DNA of 64,000 nucleotides, from assembly GCF_011050415.1 (NCBI RefSeq), contig NZ_DRFS01000006.1, forward strand, positions 181,539-245,538, in the 5' to 3' direction. Positions 42,695 through 51,441 of this stretch are shown here, in pieces. Origin of the DNA: Halomonas sp. GTDB taxonomy: Bacteria > Pseudomonadota > Gammaproteobacteria > Pseudomonadales > Halomonadaceae. A program made the translations under genes and the position numbers. Below the pieces are notes generated by a model. It worked only from the letters and a program-made list of their open reading frames with translations. It searched no databases and was not told where the DNA came from. The first letter of the stretch is position 1. Every line of letters begins with the position of its first letter.

Positions 42695-44203
42695 TTAAGC
42701 ACGAAACGCCTGCCGAGGGAGGTGGCATTGCCACTCCTCATGCTGCTCTAAAGCCGCCGCCAACTGAAGCAGTTGCTTATCCTCTCCTAAGCGGCCGACG
42801 ATCTGCACGCCCACTGGCAACCCATTGGCCGCAATATGCATAGGCACCGACATTGCTGGCTGCCCGGTGAGATTGGCTAGCTGGGTGAACGGCGTGCGGC
42901 GTAGCGCATCTACCGCCAAGCGCTTAAGCATTCCCACCCTTAATGCCAAAGAGGGTACCCCTGGAATTGCCAGCATCCCCATTATCCTTTCTCGCGATTC
43001 GGAGGGGTAAAGTTCGCCAATTTGTGGTGCGCAATCCGCCGTCACCGGCATGACCAATACGTCATAGCGCTGATGAAAGCGGCTCATCTTTTCCGCCGCC
43101 ACATGCCAGTGCCGCTTGGCTAACTCGTAATCCAGCGCCGAAAGCTTAGCGCCCAATCGACCAATCGCACGGGTTGAAGGCTCAATATCGAGCTTGTGGA
43201 CAGGCACACCTGTTTGCTGACTGATCCAGGTTAGATCGGCAGCCAAGTGGCCCAAGTAAAGAGTGAGGTAACTATCGGCCAGCACTTCTCCTTCAACGGG
43301 TGGCTCACACCACTCCACCTCATGGCCCATCGCTGCTAATGCTGCCGCCGTTTTCTCAACCGCCAGTTTAACCTCAGGATTTATCGTCGTTCCCAGGCCT
43401 CGGCTTAGTGACTCGCCTAACGAGACGGCGATGCGCAAGGGCTTAAGCGGTGACGATAAAGCAGCCATATAGCCTGTTTCACGCGGCACGGGATAGGGCC
43501 CGGACGCCGCCATACCGTTAATCTGCTCAAGCAAGGCGGCACTATCGCGTACGCTGCGCGTCAATGCATGCTCAATCACCGCCCCCTGCCACACCTCACC
43601 ATGAGCAGGCGCAAGGGGCACACGTCCACGAGAGGGTTTAAAACCAAACAGACCACAATAGCTGGCAGGAATACGAATAGAACCGCCGCCATCCCCGGCC
43701 AGTGCCATGGGCACCATACCGCTGGCCACGGCTGTAGCGGCACCACCACTGGAGCCCCCAGGAGAGAAGCCCGACCGCCACGGGTTTTGTGGGTGTGGGA
43801 AAGCCTTTGGCTCGGTAATCCCCATCAACCCAAGCTCAGGAGTTGCTGTTTGCCCCAGGATGATCAAGCCGGCTGCACGTGTGCGCTGAATCAACAATGC
43901 ATCTTCCTGTGGGCACCAGTGGGCTAGCGATGCGCTACCGAAGGCCAAAGGCTCCTCCGCCATTCCCATTAGAAGATCTTTGCTCAGGGTGGGAACACCG
44001 GCAAAAATAGTATTCGTTGCTAGCCGCTGACTCTCTTGTCGGGCACGCTCAAAACGGGTTCTCACCACAGCCTTTAGTAGAGGATTATATTTCTCAATAG
44101 CCGTTATAGCCGCTTCAAGTACCTCTTCTCGACTTACTTCACGGCGCTGGATCAACTCAGCAAGGCCGGTGGCGTCGAACGCTTGATACTCATCGAGATG
44201 CAT
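42695..44203 (-). CDS. Amidase-signature enzyme
   Basis: This 502-residue amidase has the Lys of LSKDLLMG, the glycine-serine loop FSPGGSSGGAATAVASG and the nucleophile region GDGGGSIRIPASYCG. Sequence style is that of 6-aminohexanoate cyclic dimer hydrolase-like and related amidases, but these names rarely predict substrate. The ATG at 44203 has GAGGG upstream. It ends 92 bases before cmoM, and the promoter region faces an AT-rich gap. No substrate is proposed. Confidence 0.85.
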   Translation of the reverse strand: MHLDEYQAFDATGLAELIQRREVSREEVLEAAITAIEKYNPLLKAVVRTRFERARQESQRLATNTIFAGVPTLSKDLLMGMAEEPLAFGSASLAHWCPQEDALLIQRTRAAGLIILGQTATPELGLMGITEPKAFPHPQNPWRSGFSPGGSSGGAATAVASGMVPMALAGDGGGSIRIPASYCGLFGFKPSRGRVPLAPAHGEVWQGAVIEHALTRSVRDSAALLEQINGMAASGPYPVPRETGYMAALSSPLKPLRIAVSLGESLSRGLGTTINPEVKLAVEKTAAALAAMGHEVEWCEPPVEGEVLADSYLTLYLGHLAADLTWISQQTGVPVHKLDIEPSTRAIGRLGAKLSALDYELAKRHWHVAAEKMSRFHQRYDVLVMPVTADCAPQIGELYPSESRERIMGMLAIPGVPSLALRVGMLKRLAVDALRRTPFTQLANLTGQPAMSVPMHIAANGLPVGVQIVGRLGEDKQLLQLAAALEQHEEWQCHLPRQAFRA

Positions 44204-44501
44204 ATACGTCCCTCTGTTTTTTCCCTAGCCTAGCAGAGAGCCTGTGCGCCACCTGGGTTATTGCTCAGTCATACCCATAACCCGATATCGGCCGCAACGA
44301 AAGAGGCATTGCAAAAAACAATTTTGATTTGCAACCAATTGAAAAACCATCGCTAATTAATTGATTTATTTTTTCATTACTATCAATTCTTAACCACTCA
44401 GACTATCTTAAGCTGGAGATACGCAAACGTTAAAAACATATAGAAACATATAAATATAAAATTATTCAAAAAATTACACAAAATAACGTGGCGGAATAAA
44501 T
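44204..44501. other. AT-rich divergent gap between amidase and PilZ gene
   Basis: The 298 bases between the divergent amidase and PilZ genes hold no ORF or RNA gene that I can support. The right two-thirds are strikingly AT-rich, with repeated ACATATA units near 44437-44455 and two TTGCAA blocks near 44308-44332. The AT-rich stretch continues into the PilZ gene, unlike its neighbours, and probably carries promoters for both genes. Confidence 0.5.
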
Positions 44502-46235
44502 ATGATAAAAGATGCAACCGCTCAAAATACTACCAGCGTGATAATGAGGTCTTTATTCAATAAAGATAACACTATCACTATTTTTTCTAAGGAAGCTGCT
44601 CATTCCTTAGAAGCGACCGTTATTAAGATTGAACCTGATAATCGAAAAGTCACGTTAGAGATCAATTATTCGGGCCTTTCACTATCTCCTTATCTAAATA
44701 ACGACACGGTGTCGTTTGATATAGAGGCTTCAAGGCATGGGCATGACTCAGAAGAAATTTATAATATTGAGCATGTTCCTGCCCATATTATTAAAATAGA
44801 CAACTACACTTATCACCTTGATTGTATACTGCCTCACTCCATCTTCTCCTCAGATAACCGTGGCGCACTAAGAGTCCCCTTTATTCTTGGTATGAGCGCC
44901 CGATCGCACATCGAAGTTTTTTCCCACGAACTTAATATAGAAGGCAAATTACGTAATCTTTCAATAACGGGCTGCATGGTGGATATAAGTCTGGAAGATA
45001 GCGCTGCCCTCTCAATAAATCAGCTACTTCCAGGTATAACGCTGGAATTTCCAAACGGGGAAACGTTTAAATCCCAAGCGCAGATCCGTCATATGCGTCC
45101 TTTTGGCAACCATGGGCATGCTGCCGTTGGCATAGAGTTCATTAACATGGATGCCATTTCAACTGAAGCACTTTTCCATTACGTATCAGAAGCTGAATTC
45201 GAAGTCGCTTTACGCTCCGGCACACAAAATATTTCACGGGCGAGATCAAGACTATTTATAGCAGATGCTAAAGAGAAAAAAATCCAGCATCAAGAAGAGC
45301 TTAGCCAACTTGAAAATACGCAAAACACCCCTCTTTTACGAGGGGTGATAGAAATTGCACAACAGCTACAAATTATTTTCATGTTCATGAAAAACAAGGA
45401 GTTTGTCCCTTCGGAAATATTATATGAGTGTGTCGATAGCATACTGTACATGGTCAACCATGACCGCAAAGCCTTACAGTTTGCACTCACTTACTTACAT
45501 GATGAACCAGAGTGGGTACGCCACGCCATTCAAGTAGCCAGCCAGCTTGCGATGGTGCTAATCAGCCGCGATCCACATGCTTATAAAACACGCGAAGCAG
45601 TGGCAGGCGCACTACTACATACGATGGGTAAACCGTTACTGATTAGTGAGCAATTACCCTCACTGAAAATACATATGTCACCGTCGCAAGGAGAGCTGCT
45701 TAAGGAGCATGTATATGCTCTCAATAACAAGCTGACCAGCCTTAATTGGACACCCAGCCCAACATGCCGCGACATTATCCACAATGCTAACGAACGACTT
45801 GATGGTAGTGGCTACCCAGCAGGTAAGCGAGCAGAAGAATTATCAGAATTTGTTCGCTTAATTAGCGTTATTAAAATAATTAACAAGCTAACCCATGAGC
45901 GAAATGGACAACCACCACGGCAACCTTTAGATGCCTATCGATGGGTAAATCAACGTCCTGGACTCTACGAAAAATCCTTGCTTGTGGAATATATTCAACA
46001 CTTTGGTCTCTACCCAATAGGCAGTTTGGCTAAATTTTCAAATGGTTTTCTAGCATGGATTATGGATGTCGATGCGAAGGGAATGCCCTGCAAAGTAGAT
46101 GTTGTTAAGAACTTAGCCTTTAGAGACACCTCTATTGATACGATATTATTTAGAAACGACTTTAACCAAATTGGTCGATTAGAAGGGACTGTCAATCCTA
46201 CTGAATATCATGTGAGTATGAAAAAGCACAACTAA
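44502..46235 (+). CDS. YcgR-like/PilZ c-di-GMP receptor with degenerate HD-GYP domain
   Basis: This 577-residue protein begins with a YcgR-N-like beta domain (about 20-110). A PilZ domain follows (about 120-240) with both c-di-GMP motifs: RxxxR in DNRGALRVPF and NxSxxG in RNLSITGCMVD. The C-terminal part (about 280-500) has HD-GYP character with LDGSGYPAG, but the catalytic HD is HT in ALLHTMGKP and the HHE-type motif is NANE. The phosphodiesterase is therefore probably dead and the domain a sensor or interaction part. The gene is much more AT-rich than its neighbours. It likely binds c-di-GMP and controls motility or surface traits; the target is not evident. Confidence 0.82.
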   Translation: MIKDATAQNTTSVIMRSLFNKDNTITIFSKEAAHSLEATVIKIEPDNRKVTLEINYSGLSLSPYLNNDTVSFDIEASRHGHDSEEIYNIEHVPAHIIKIDNYTYHLDCILPHSIFSSDNRGALRVPFILGMSARSHIEVFSHELNIEGKLRNLSITGCMVDISLEDSAALSINQLLPGITLEFPNGETFKSQAQIRHMRPFGNHGHAAVGIEFINMDAISTEALFHYVSEAEFEVALRSGTQNISRARSRLFIADAKEKKIQHQEELSQLENTQNTPLLRGVIEIAQQLQIIFMFMKNKEFVPSEILYECVDSILYMVNHDRKALQFALTYLHDEPEWVRHAIQVASQLAMVLISRDPHAYKTREAVAGALLHTMGKPLLISEQLPSLKIHMSPSQGELLKEHVYALNNKLTSLNWTPSPTCRDIIHNANERLDGSGYPAGKRAEELSEFVRLISVIKIINKLTHERNGQPPRQPLDAYRWVNQRPGLYEKSLLVEYIQHFGLYPIGSLAKFSNGFLAWIMDVDAKGMPCKVDVVKNLAFRDTSIDTILFRNDFNQIGRLEGTVNPTEYHVSMKKHN

Positions 46236-46320
46236 ACTTCACTCAAAATCATTGCGATTGAATGTTCAACTGTCCAAAATTGGCCAGATACCATTATGTA
46301 AAGCAGGCCCTTTCGTACCC

Positions 46321-47325
46321 ATGCGTCGCTCCACCATCCTTGAAGTTGCTCACCTTGCAAGTGTTTCTAAAACTAGCGTCTCTCGCTATTTTGGCGATGA
46401 ACGGGCCCGGCTGTCGCCTGCCCTTCAGGCACGCATCGCCCAAGCCGCTCACACGCTTGGCTACCAACCCAACCAAATGGCGCGTGGCTTAAAAGGTGGG
46501 CGCTCGAAACTTGTGGGCATGCTGGTAGCCGATATCCGCAATCCATTTTCAGTCGCCATTACTCACGGGGTGGAGCAAGCCTGCCGGCAGTATGGCTACT
46601 CATTATTGATAGGTAATACTGACAACGATCCTGAACAGGAGCGCCAGCATTTAGCGGTTCTAGGTGCCTATCAAGTGGAAGGTTTAGTGATTAATGCGGC
46701 GGGTAGCCCAGAGCGCCAGCTTCACACCTTTATCCATCAGGGAACACCGATTGTACTGCTAGACCGTGAGGTCAACCATGTGGATGCTGCTGTGGTCGGC
46801 CTGGATAATCATCAAGCGGTTGATATGGCGCTTGATCACTTAGCTGAACAGGGCTACCAAGCCGTCCTCTATGCCAGCGAAACACCTGAACAATCAAGCA
46901 CGCGCCAACTACGGTTAGCGTACTTTAATCAGAGTGCCAAACAACGGGCGCTAAGCCACTCAACGTTACTGCTTACCCCGTCAGACGACACTGCAACGCT
47001 TAAAGCATTGGATCACTTTATCGCCGACCACAAGCACCTCCCTTGCGCCGTTCTATGTGGCAACGGCAATGCAACGCTCTCAGTAACGCGCCTTTTTCAG
47101 CAGCTTGGCTTGTCGCTTGGCAAGGTTGGCCTTATGGGGATTGATGAGCTCGACTGGTGCAGCTTAGTGCTTCCTGGCATTACCACGCTTGCCCAACCCA
47201 CGGATGCCATTGGTCAAACGGCAATTCACTGCCTGATGCATCAAATTGCGCCTCATACGACACCTATGCCGACAGACCTGAGTTTTGCACCTACCTTGAT
47301 CAAACGAGGCTCCACTCACCAATAA
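46321..47325 (+). CDS. LacI-family transcriptional regulator, KdgR-like
   Basis: This 334-residue repressor has a LacI helix-turn-helix (STILEVAHLASVSKTSVSRY) and a sugar-binding domain (VGMLVADIRNPFSV). The track ORF starts 23 residues earlier; ATG 46321 gives MRRSTILEVA, the family start. It precedes kdgK and an 18-base operator-like palindrome at 47360, and one half of that site (AATGGTATC in reverse) occurs in its own upstream region at 46287-46295. It probably represses kdgK and associated genes and itself, responding to 2-keto-3-deoxygluconate or a related compound. The effector is inferred. Confidence 0.83.
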   Translation: MRRSTILEVAHLASVSKTSVSRYFGDERARLSPALQARIAQAAHTLGYQPNQMARGLKGGRSKLVGMLVADIRNPFSVAITHGVEQACRQYGYSLLIGNTDNDPEQERQHLAVLGAYQVEGLVINAAGSPERQLHTFIHQGTPIVLLDREVNHVDAAVVGLDNHQAVDMALDHLAEQGYQAVLYASETPEQSSTRQLRLAYFNQSAKQRALSHSTLLLTPSDDTATLKALDHFIADHKHLPCAVLCGNGNATLSVTRLFQQLGLSLGKVGLMGIDELDWCSLVLPGITTLAQPTDAIGQTAIHCLMHQIAPHTTPMPTDLSFAPTLIKRGSTHQ

Positions 47326-47359
47326 AATTGTATAGCGCTATCCAAAAACCACCGCTACA

Positions 47360-47377
47360 AATGGTATCGTTCCCATT
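47360..47377. promoter_or_regulatory. LacI-type operator candidate upstream of kdgK
   Basis: AATGGTATCGTTCCCATT is an 18-base imperfect palindrome centred on CG, the layout of LacI-family operators. It lies 36 bases before the kdgK start and 35 bases after the LacI gene stop. The left half, AATGGTATC, recurs inverted as GATACCATT at 46287-46295 in front of the LacI gene, hinting at autoregulation. Confidence 0.6.
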
Positions 47378-47412
47378 GTTAGAAAATAAACAACTCAAAG
47401 AGATTATTTGCC

Positions 47413-48396
47413 ATGCTTCCTTCGTTCTCTAACCCTCCTGAAATTCTCACTTTTGGCGAAGCCATGACCATGTTCGTGGCAGGCTCGCCTGGCAAGCTCT
47501 CCGACATTGAGCACTTTCAGCGCCGTATTGCGGGGGCGGATACCAATGTGGCGATCGGCTTGGCACGTTTAGGATTTCATGTGGGTTGGTTAAGTCGTGT
47601 CGGCAGCGACAGCTTTGGGGACTTTATCCGGCATACCTTGGAAAGCGAGGGACTTGATTGCCGACACCTACATACCGACCCACAGCACCCTACTGGGCTA
47701 CTTTTCAAAGAGCGCGCGCTGGGTGGTGTGGATCCCAAAGTGGAGTACTTCCGGCGTGGCAGCGCCGCCAGCCACTTAACCACAGAAGATGCCAGGAATA
47801 TCGACTTCACTGCGCTGCGCCATATACACGCCACGGGTATTCCACCAGCCTTGTCCGCGTCTGCCCGTGAACTCGCTTTTCATACGCTCGAACAAGCCCG
47901 CAACAGCGGCGCCAGTATCTCCTTCGACCCGAATTTACGCCCCAGCCTTTGGGCTAGCGAAGCTGACATGCGTGATACGCTAAATGCCCTTGCCGCGCGC
48001 TCAGATTGGGTATTACCTGGGCTTTCCGAAGGCCAACTGCTGACAGGGCAGAAGACACCCTATGACGTAGCAGGCTACTATCTGGATCAAGGTGCCTCTG
48101 CCGTGATCATTAAACTAGGACCTGAAGGCAGCTATTATCGCGGCAAACTAGACGGACAAGAGGAGCATTTCACAGTGCCCGGTTGCCGCGTAGCAGAGGT
48201 GGTAGATACCGTAGGTGCAGGCGATGGCTTTGCTGTGGGTGTGATTAGTGCGTTACTGGATGGCTACTCGGCTCGCCACGCCACCCAGCGGGGTAATTTG
48301 ATTGGTGCTCAAGCTATCCAGGTGGTGGGTGACATGGAAGGTTTGCCAAATCGCAACCAGCTTCAAACCCTTGAAGCCAGCCAGCCGACTGTTTAA
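47413..48396 (+). CDS. kdgK: 2-keto-3-deoxygluconate kinase (PfkB family)
   Basis: This 327-residue ribokinase-family enzyme phosphorylates 2-keto-3-deoxygluconate. The PfkB signatures are GADTNVAIGLARLGF near the N-terminus and DTVGAGDGFAVGV with the catalytic Asp near the C-terminus. It would use the product of UxuA/ManD from the hexuronate operon of this window. The LacI regulator upstream and the adjacent operator suggest induction by uronates. The following reductase gene is 38 bases away. Substrate is inferred from context; other sugar kinases of this family look alike. Confidence 0.85.
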   Translation: MLPSFSNPPEILTFGEAMTMFVAGSPGKLSDIEHFQRRIAGADTNVAIGLARLGFHVGWLSRVGSDSFGDFIRHTLESEGLDCRHLHTDPQHPTGLLFKERALGGVDPKVEYFRRGSAASHLTTEDARNIDFTALRHIHATGIPPALSASARELAFHTLEQARNSGASISFDPNLRPSLWASEADMRDTLNALAARSDWVLPGLSEGQLLTGQKTPYDVAGYYLDQGASAVIIKLGPEGSYYRGKLDGQEEHFTVPGCRVAEVVDTVGAGDGFAVGVISALLDGYSARHATQRGNLIGAQAIQVVGDMEGLPNRNQLQTLEASQPTV

Positions 48397-48434
48397 ACGA
48401 ATGTTAATAAAAGCTTTGTGACCAGGAGATAACA

Positions 48435-49409
48435 ATGAAAAAACGCCTATTGGTTCAAGGAAGGCTTAACGATGCTCAGGTAGCGGAACTTAGCGACTTA
48501 TTCGAGGTAACAGAGCTACCTAAATCGTCGTCGCTGGCAGATGCTGAGAACAGCGCCCTATTGGCCGAAACCCACGGCATTATTGGTTCAGGCCTGCCGA
48601 TCACTGCTCAGCTTTTAGATGCAGCGCCAAACCTAGAGGCTGTTGCCACTATCTCAGTCGGCTACGACACCATACCGGTGGATGAACTCACTAAGCGCGG
48701 TATTATGCTGTGCAACACGCCCGATGTGCTCACCGAAACCACCGCAGATACGGGCTTTGCACTGATCATGGCCACTGCACGCCGCGTGGTGGAACTCGCT
48801 GAGCTGGTCAAAACCGATAACTGGAAGGCTGGTATTGGCCCCGCGCTATTTGGCAGCGATGTGCATAGCAAAACCCTAGGCATGGTCGGTTTTGGACGCA
48901 TCGGGCAGGCGGTAGCAAGGCGCGGTGCCCTGGGTTTTGGCATGAAGGTGCTTTACTCCAACGCATCACCCAAGCCCGATGTAGAAAGCAGGCTGGGCGC
49001 CGAGCGGCGGGAACTCAATGAACTATTGGCAGAGGCCGATTTCGTCTGTGTTACGGTGCCGCTCACCGCCGAAACCGAACGCCTGATCGGGTCCCAAGAG
49101 TTCGCGAAGATGAAGCCATCTGCCATTTTCATCAATATCGCCCGTGGCAAAGTCGTCGACGAAGCGGCGTTGATAAAGGCCCTTGAGAATGGTGTTATTC
49201 AAGGAGCCGGGCTGGATGTATTTGAGCAAGAGCCGCTACCCGCTTCGTCCCCTCTGACCAAAATGACGAATGTTGTTGCCCTGCCCCATATTGGCTCCGC
49301 CACCCATGAAACCCGCCATGCCATGGCCCAACGGGCGGTGGATAACATTCGCTTAGCGCTTCAGGGTGAACGTCCTATCAGCTTAGTTAACGAGGAAACC
49401 TATCGATGA
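48435..49409 (+). CDS. D-2-hydroxyacid dehydrogenase, GhrB/2-ketogluconate reductase type
   Basis: This 324-residue NAD(P)-dependent enzyme has the Rossmann motif GFGRIGQAVARR, NIARGKVVDEAAL with the catalytic Arg, DVFEQEPL with Glu and LPHIGSATHETR with His. Sequence style fits glyoxylate/hydroxypyruvate reductase B (GhrB), which also reduces 2-ketogluconate. In an operon with kdgK and a sugar-phosphate phosphatase, reduction of a 2-keto sugar acid is the likely job. The ATG follows AGGAG. It overlaps the HAD gene by ATGA. Confidence 0.84.
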   Translation: MKKRLLVQGRLNDAQVAELSDLFEVTELPKSSSLADAENSALLAETHGIIGSGLPITAQLLDAAPNLEAVATISVGYDTIPVDELTKRGIMLCNTPDVLTETTADTGFALIMATARRVVELAELVKTDNWKAGIGPALFGSDVHSKTLGMVGFGRIGQAVARRGALGFGMKVLYSNASPKPDVESRLGAERRELNELLAEADFVCVTVPLTAETERLIGSQEFAKMKPSAIFINIARGKVVDEAALIKALENGVIQGAGLDVFEQEPLPASSPLTKMTNVVALPHIGSATHETRHAMAQRAVDNIRLALQGERPISLVNEETYR

Positions 49410-50086
49410 AGCACAGCGCCAAGCCTCTCTGCCTACTGTTTGACTGCGATGGCACCCTGGTGGATAGCGAAATACTGCTTGCCGAGGTGATGGGCGACAT
49501 TCTTCCAGAGTTCAGCCTGCCCTTCTCCGCACAGCAGTATATGGAGGAGTTTAGAGGCGTACGTTTTCATACCATCGTTCAAACGCTGGAAAGCCGTTTT
49601 CAAGCGCTGGCTGAAGGTGAATTTGCCAACCTAGAGGCAGGCATGCGGGCGCGCATGGAAGCACGCATGCGAGCCGAGCTTGTGGCCATTCCTGGCATGC
49701 CTGCCGCACTTGAGCAGCTAAACCTCCATCCCAAAGCAGTAGTGTCGAATGGCCCTGAGCGCAAAATACGCTGCGCCTTGGAAAGTACCGATCTAGGCCA
49801 CCATTTTGCTGACAAGCTATTTAGCGCCTACACACTGAACGTGTGGAAGCCTGATCCAGAACTGTATCGTAAGGCCGCTGCCGCGATGGGTTACCCGCCA
49901 GAAGCGTGTGTCGTGATTGATGATGCGGCAGTGGGTGTGGAAGCGGGGTTAGCGGCAGGCATGCATGTGATTCATCTCAACCACTTTCCTAATGAAGAAG
50001 TAACGCCTGAGGGGGCGATTGGTATCCACCATGCCAGCGAACTTCCCGCCGCTATCGCGCGCGTATCGACAGCCGTTACCGCTTAG
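49406..50086 (+). CDS. HAD-family phosphatase, YieH-like
   Basis: This 226-residue HAD hydrolase has motif I LFDCDGTLVDSE, motif II VVSNGPERK, and motif IV VIDDAAVGVEAG. The layout and VWKPDPELY resemble E. coli YieH, a 6-phosphogluconate phosphatase. In the kdgK-reductase operon it might dephosphorylate 6-phosphogluconate or KDPG-like compounds as an overflow valve. It overlaps the upstream stop by ATGA and converges on the D-amino-acid gene 24 bases on. Substrate is inferred. Confidence 0.8.
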   Translation: MKHSAKPLCLLFDCDGTLVDSEILLAEVMGDILPEFSLPFSAQQYMEEFRGVRFHTIVQTLESRFQALAEGEFANLEAGMRARMEARMRAELVAIPGMPAALEQLNLHPKAVVSNGPERKIRCALESTDLGHHFADKLFSAYTLNVWKPDPELYRKAAAAMGYPPEACVVIDDAAVGVEAGLAAGMHVIHLNHFPNEEVTPEGAIGIHHASELPAAIARVSTAVTA

Positions 50087-50110
50087 CGGCAGGAAGGAAC
50101 AAGGCAGCTC

Positions 50111-51319
50111 TTAAAAGCAGGTCGCCAAGTGCTCTTTAACGTTTAATTGATCGTCGACAAGCAGCAGCTGGCGCCATTTATCAAACGTCAGGCAAGGGTG
50201 CGAGGCGCCAAAAGCAACGATATCACCCACTTCAATACCCTGGGCCTCTTCTGGAAGTCGCACGAAAGTGTGCTGATCCATGATTTTAGTCACTTCCCAA
50301 CCAGTGACTGACAAAGGTTGCGAAATCTCACCGCCCTCCCGGTAGCGGCGCAGGGGGATAGGCAGCTGGTCGTAGCCAATATCGCGCTTACCCAGCGCCA
50401 CAATGGCAAGCCCAGGCTCAGGCAGTGACTGCACCTGGGCAAACACCTCTAGCGCAGGCTCAAGCCCCTGGTTCAAATCAGGTCGGCGCGCCATGACTGC
50501 GCTCTGCGCTTCACGATACAGGCCATGGTCGTGAACCACGTAGCAGCCAGGGCGAAGCACCGGGGTAAATCGCCCCTGCAGCGGCGCCCCACGGAAAGCT
50601 TCCGCGATCACGTCATACCAAGCTGAGCCGGAGGCTGTCACGATGGGGTTGGGCTCAGAGAAACGCTGAGCGGTCTCAAGCTCCACGGCAACATCCACTA
50701 AATATTGTGCATACGCACGAATACCTGATTCAGGATTATCGCCGTGAACCACCCCTTCATAGCCTTCAAGCCCCGCTAATGAAAGTGCAGGCTGTTCAGC
50801 AATCGCCTCCGCTAGCGAAACAATCTCCTGCTGATTACGACAGCCACAGCGGCCACCCTCTACGCCGACCTCAATAAGCACCGATAGCCTCAAGCCCCTT
50901 TCAGCAAAGAAGCGCCCCAGCTGCCGCACGTTCTCCTGGCTATCCACCACACAGTAAAACGTAGCGCCCTGCTCAATCAGACTGGCGATGATGGCCATAT
51001 TGGCGTTGCCGACCAGTTGGTTGGCCATGAGCAACCGGGTAACGCCATGGGCGAAGGCCGCACGACACTGCGGGGCAGTCGCTAAGGTGATTCCCCACGC
51101 CCCCGCCTGAAGCTGACGGTGGAAAAGCGCCGGGGTCATGGTGGTTTTGCCATGAGGTGCCAGACGGGCGCCATGAGCTTCAGCGAAGCGCTGCATCCAC
51201 TCTACGTTATGGGTGAGCGGGTCTTCATACACGACCGCCGCAGGCAGGCTGACACCCGACAGTACATTGGGCACCAGTTCGACACTCCCCTTATCCACCG
51301 TTAACGACGTCGTTTGCAT
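50111..51319 (-). CDS. DSD1-type PLP enzyme (D-serine dehydratase/D-threonine aldolase-like)
   Basis: This 402-residue fold-type III PLP enzyme has the cofactor lysine in APHGKTTMTP and the zinc ligands His and Cys in GASHPCLTFDKW. That pattern is typical of eukaryote-like D-serine dehydratase and D-threonine aldolase. It would act on D-serine or D-threonine released by the deacylase of the divergent operon; a D-serine dehydratase would form 2-aminoacrylate, the substrate of the RidA encoded nearby. Databases often call this 'amino acid deaminase'. It is divergent from the RpiR gene with an operator-like repeat in between. Confidence 0.8.
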   Translation of the reverse strand: MQTTSLTVDKGSVELVPNVLSGVSLPAAVVYEDPLTHNVEWMQRFAEAHGARLAPHGKTTMTPALFHRQLQAGAWGITLATAPQCRAAFAHGVTRLLMANQLVGNANMAIIASLIEQGATFYCVVDSQENVRQLGRFFAERGLRLSVLIEVGVEGGRCGCRNQQEIVSLAEAIAEQPALSLAGLEGYEGVVHGDNPESGIRAYAQYLVDVAVELETAQRFSEPNPIVTASGSAWYDVIAEAFRGAPLQGRFTPVLRPGCYVVHDHGLYREAQSAVMARRPDLNQGLEPALEVFAQVQSLPEPGLAIVALGKRDIGYDQLPIPLRRYREGGEISQPLSVTGWEVTKIMDQHTFVRLPEEAQGIEVGDIVAFGASHPCLTFDKWRQLLLVDDQLNVKEHLATCF

Positions 51320-51360
51320 TCGCCCACTTCCTCTCTGTTTCTGTTTAAATAAAATTAATC

Positions 51361-51412
51361 ATGTTAGTTATTTTCACAACTATTGACTTCAAGTTAGAAA
51401 CTAACATATTTT
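51361..51412 (+). promoter_or_regulatory. Promoter with RpiR operator candidate
   Basis: TTGACT at 51383-51388 and TATTTT at 51407-51412 (18 bases apart) form a plausible promoter for the RpiR operon. The spacer holds GTTAG-AAA-CTAAC (51393-51405), and ATGTTAGTT at 51361-51369 is repeated inverted as AACTAACAT at 51399-51407. Three half-sites in a divergent gap of 122 bases fit a regulator that binds both promoters, most likely the adjacent RpiR protein. Confidence 0.65.
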
Positions 51413-51441
51413 TTAAGTGAGGCAACCATCAGGAGTCCACG

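Noticed and set aside
44437-44455. Repeated ACATATA units as a possible CRISPR or iteron array
   Set aside because: Only two or three short AT-rich units without regular spacers or repeat length.
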